Below are positions 33,347 to 34,575 of a stretch of DNA of 34,575 nucleotides, piece after piece. Origin of the DNA: a bacterium (lineage in GTDB: Bacteria; Acidobacteriota; Thermoanaerobaculia; Multivoradales; J023); contig JAAELT010000007.1 in NCBI GenBank assembly GCA_024226315.1, forward strand, positions 1 to 34,575, read 5' to 3'. Made by a program: the position numbers and the translations under genes. Every line of letters starts with the position of its first letter. The first letter of the stretch is position 1. Under the pieces are notes generated by a model, which was not told where the DNA came from, did not search any database, and saw only the letters and a program-made list of their open reading frames with translations.

Positions 33347-34575
33347 TTCAAATACGCCACGTTGACGAACTGCATCTCCAGGTCGACGTCGATGATCGAA
33401 CGATCAGGCTGCGGCAGCTTGCCCTTCAGGATGCGGTGCTTGGGCAACCAGAAGTCCCCCTGCTTGACGAACTCGTCGTCGTAGACCACCTTGCCCAGAT
33501 CGTGGCGCTGCTCGCCCATCTCCATGAAGAAGGTCACCGGGTAGTAGTTGGCGATGTAGCGGCCGTCCTCGGTGCGGATGTTCTTCTCGTGGTGGATCAT
33601 GAATCTGATCGGCCCGCCGAGAGTGCGGGTGAGCTGGCGCACCTCCTTGCCGTCTATCAGGTACCACGAGCCCATCGCGGTGTCGCCGTCGACCTTGATC
33701 TCGTACATCCCGTCCGGCCGCTCCTCGAGCAGCTGGAAGAAGGCCTTGCCCTCGCCGTATTTCTCGTCGAAAGGCTCGTTGGCCCGGTGAGTGACGAATT
33801 GGGAGATCTGTGCCCGGGCCAGGGAACGAAGCTCGGCGCCGCAGTCGTCGCACTCGAAGTCCACGATCAGATTCCGGTCGACGGTGACCTTGGCCTGGAC
33901 CGCCTCGCCGCCGTGGTCGACGATTTCCACGTCAGCCCGAAGACCCGGGAACGTGTCGTTCCACACGTAGCGGTTCTGGGAAGCCGCCTTGAAGATCTCA
34001 CGGGCCTTTGGATCGTCCTCGAGCAGGGACTTGGACTCGGCGACGCGATCGGCGTGGATCGCCAGGTCCTCGAGCGAGGCGACCTCGTCGCCTCGCAGCT
34101 TGGCCCTCTCGAGCCGCGCATCGAGGGCGATGATCCGTTTCCCCGAGGTCTTGTCGATGGCCTCGTAGTCGAGGCCGACGATGCCGGCTTTCTTCGCCAG
34201 GTAGTACCATTGGCTGACCCACGCTTTGGAAGTGCTCCAGGAGAGGCGGATGCGAACCACCTCGAAGGTCCCGGCCGGTGTCTCGAGGGTCTGGTAGCCC
34301 TCGATCTCCGACGTCCAGTGCTGCAGCCGCTTGTAACGCCCGATGTCCTCGGGCTGGTTGGCCTCCGGCTCGCTCCAGGTGTATTCGCGGCCGATCACCT
34401 GGTCGGGCCGGGCGATGGAGAGGGCGGGTTGGTAGGTGAAGGGCTCGCCGCCGGGGCGGCTCTCGAACGAGCCGTGCATCCGGATGCCGTGCTCGGGGGG
34501 GTAGGTGTAGAACTGGTAGCTGCCCTTGTTGTCGATCAGCTTGAAGGCGGCGGTGCGGTCGAAGAACTCGGCGCC
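33343..34575 (-). CDS. DUF3386-like protein with extra N-terminal domain, 5' part beyond window
   Basis: The minus-strand frame is open from the right edge (GAEFFDRTAAFKLIDNKG at the edge) to a stop at 33343-33345, 410 residues visible. The second half, from about DDPKAREIFKAASQNRYVWN on, with FVTHRANEPFDEKYGEGKAF, GSWYLIDGKEVRQL, RYIANYYPVTFF and KQGDFWLPKHRIL, resembles DUF3386, known mainly from cyanobacteria and plants. The first half, with GYQTLETPAGTFEVVRIRLS and SQWYYLAKKAGIVGL, looks like a DUF3108-type beta domain. Two close cysteines in ECDDCGAEL could bind metal. The start, and so any signal peptide, lies outside. Its stop overlaps the Rieske start, so it belongs to the complex-III-like operon. 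Function unknown. Confidence 0.72.
   Translation of the reverse strand, partial: GAEFFDRTAAFKLIDNKGSYQFYTYPPEHGIRMHGSFESRPGGEPFTYQPALSIARPDQVIGREYTWSEPEANQPEDIGRYKRLQHWTSEIEGYQTLETPAGTFEVVRIRLSWSTSKAWVSQWYYLAKKAGIVGLDYEAIDKTSGKRIIALDARLERAKLRGDEVASLEDLAIHADRVAESKSLLEDDPKAREIFKAASQNRYVWNDTFPGLRADVEIVDHGGEAVQAKVTVDRNLIVDFECDDCGAELRSLARAQISQFVTHRANEPFDEKYGEGKAFFQLLEERPDGMYEIKVDGDTAMGSWYLIDGKEVRQLTRTLGGPIRFMIHHEKNIRTEDGRYIANYYPVTFFMEMGEQRHDLGKVVYDDEFVKQGDFWLPKHRILKGKLPQPDRSIIDVDLEMQFVNVAYLN

Overview
The window is GC-rich (close to 70% by eye), densely coded bacterial DNA with Gram-negative traits: two TonB-dependent receptors, a Tat-exported molybdoenzyme, a lipoprotein and periplasmic cytochromes c. 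A small diheme cytochrome of the photosynthetic-reaction-centre cytochrome c type, PD40 beta-propeller proteins and a DUF3386-like protein beside a Rieske/cytochrome b operon fit Acidobacteriota (perhaps Thermoanaerobaculia-like). That placement is inference; there is no rRNA or other phylogenetic marker here. No tRNA, rRNA, CRISPR array or complete insertion sequence was seen.

Layout. (1) 1-749, minus: 3'-truncated M29 aminopeptidase. (2) 866-12537, plus: a tight run of TonB receptor, ABC-type binding protein, hybrid histidine kinase, then a type II DMSO-reductase-family molybdoenzyme (alpha subunit, TorD-like chaperone, four-cluster Fe-S beta subunit) and a 650-residue protein that joins a 14-helix MFS transporter, one extra helix and a cytochrome c domain. 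(3) A 332-base gap (12538-12869) with a good promoter and operator-like dyad at its right end. (4) 12870-21002, plus: catabolic operon of class III CoA-transferase, CitE/HpcH-type lyase, HxGTHxD hydrolase, MmgE/PrpD protein, orphan 137-residue protein, bicupin, aldehyde dehydrogenase and VOC protein. (5) 21004-25759, minus: quinone-oxidoreductase-like MDR, DUF21/CBS membrane protein, GyrI-like protein, AraC-GyrI regulator and a second MDR oxidoreductase. (6) 25980-31136, plus: second TonB receptor, VOC protein, internally duplicated secreted protein and PD40 lipoprotein. (7) 31159-34575, minus: electron-transfer operon encoding a DUF3386-like protein (open at the right edge), Rieske protein, cytochrome b-cytochrome c fusion and diheme cytochrome c, each overlapping the next by 4 nt.

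How it may fit together (inference). The molybdoenzyme would work in the periplasm. It lacks the usual heme-b gamma subunit, and the MFS-cytochrome c fusion is the obvious candidate for both electron acceptor or donor and substrate or product transporter. The catabolic operon could process the product through aldehyde oxidation, CoA activation and retro-aldol cleavage. A 22-bp dyad shared at 17 of 22 positions between the catabolic promoter and the region upstream of the second MDR gene suggests the two units share a regulator that is not encoded here. The most notable observations are the MFS-cytochrome c fusion and a cytochrome b that keeps one heme-ligand histidine in each of two helices but lacks both partners expected to bind the second heme.
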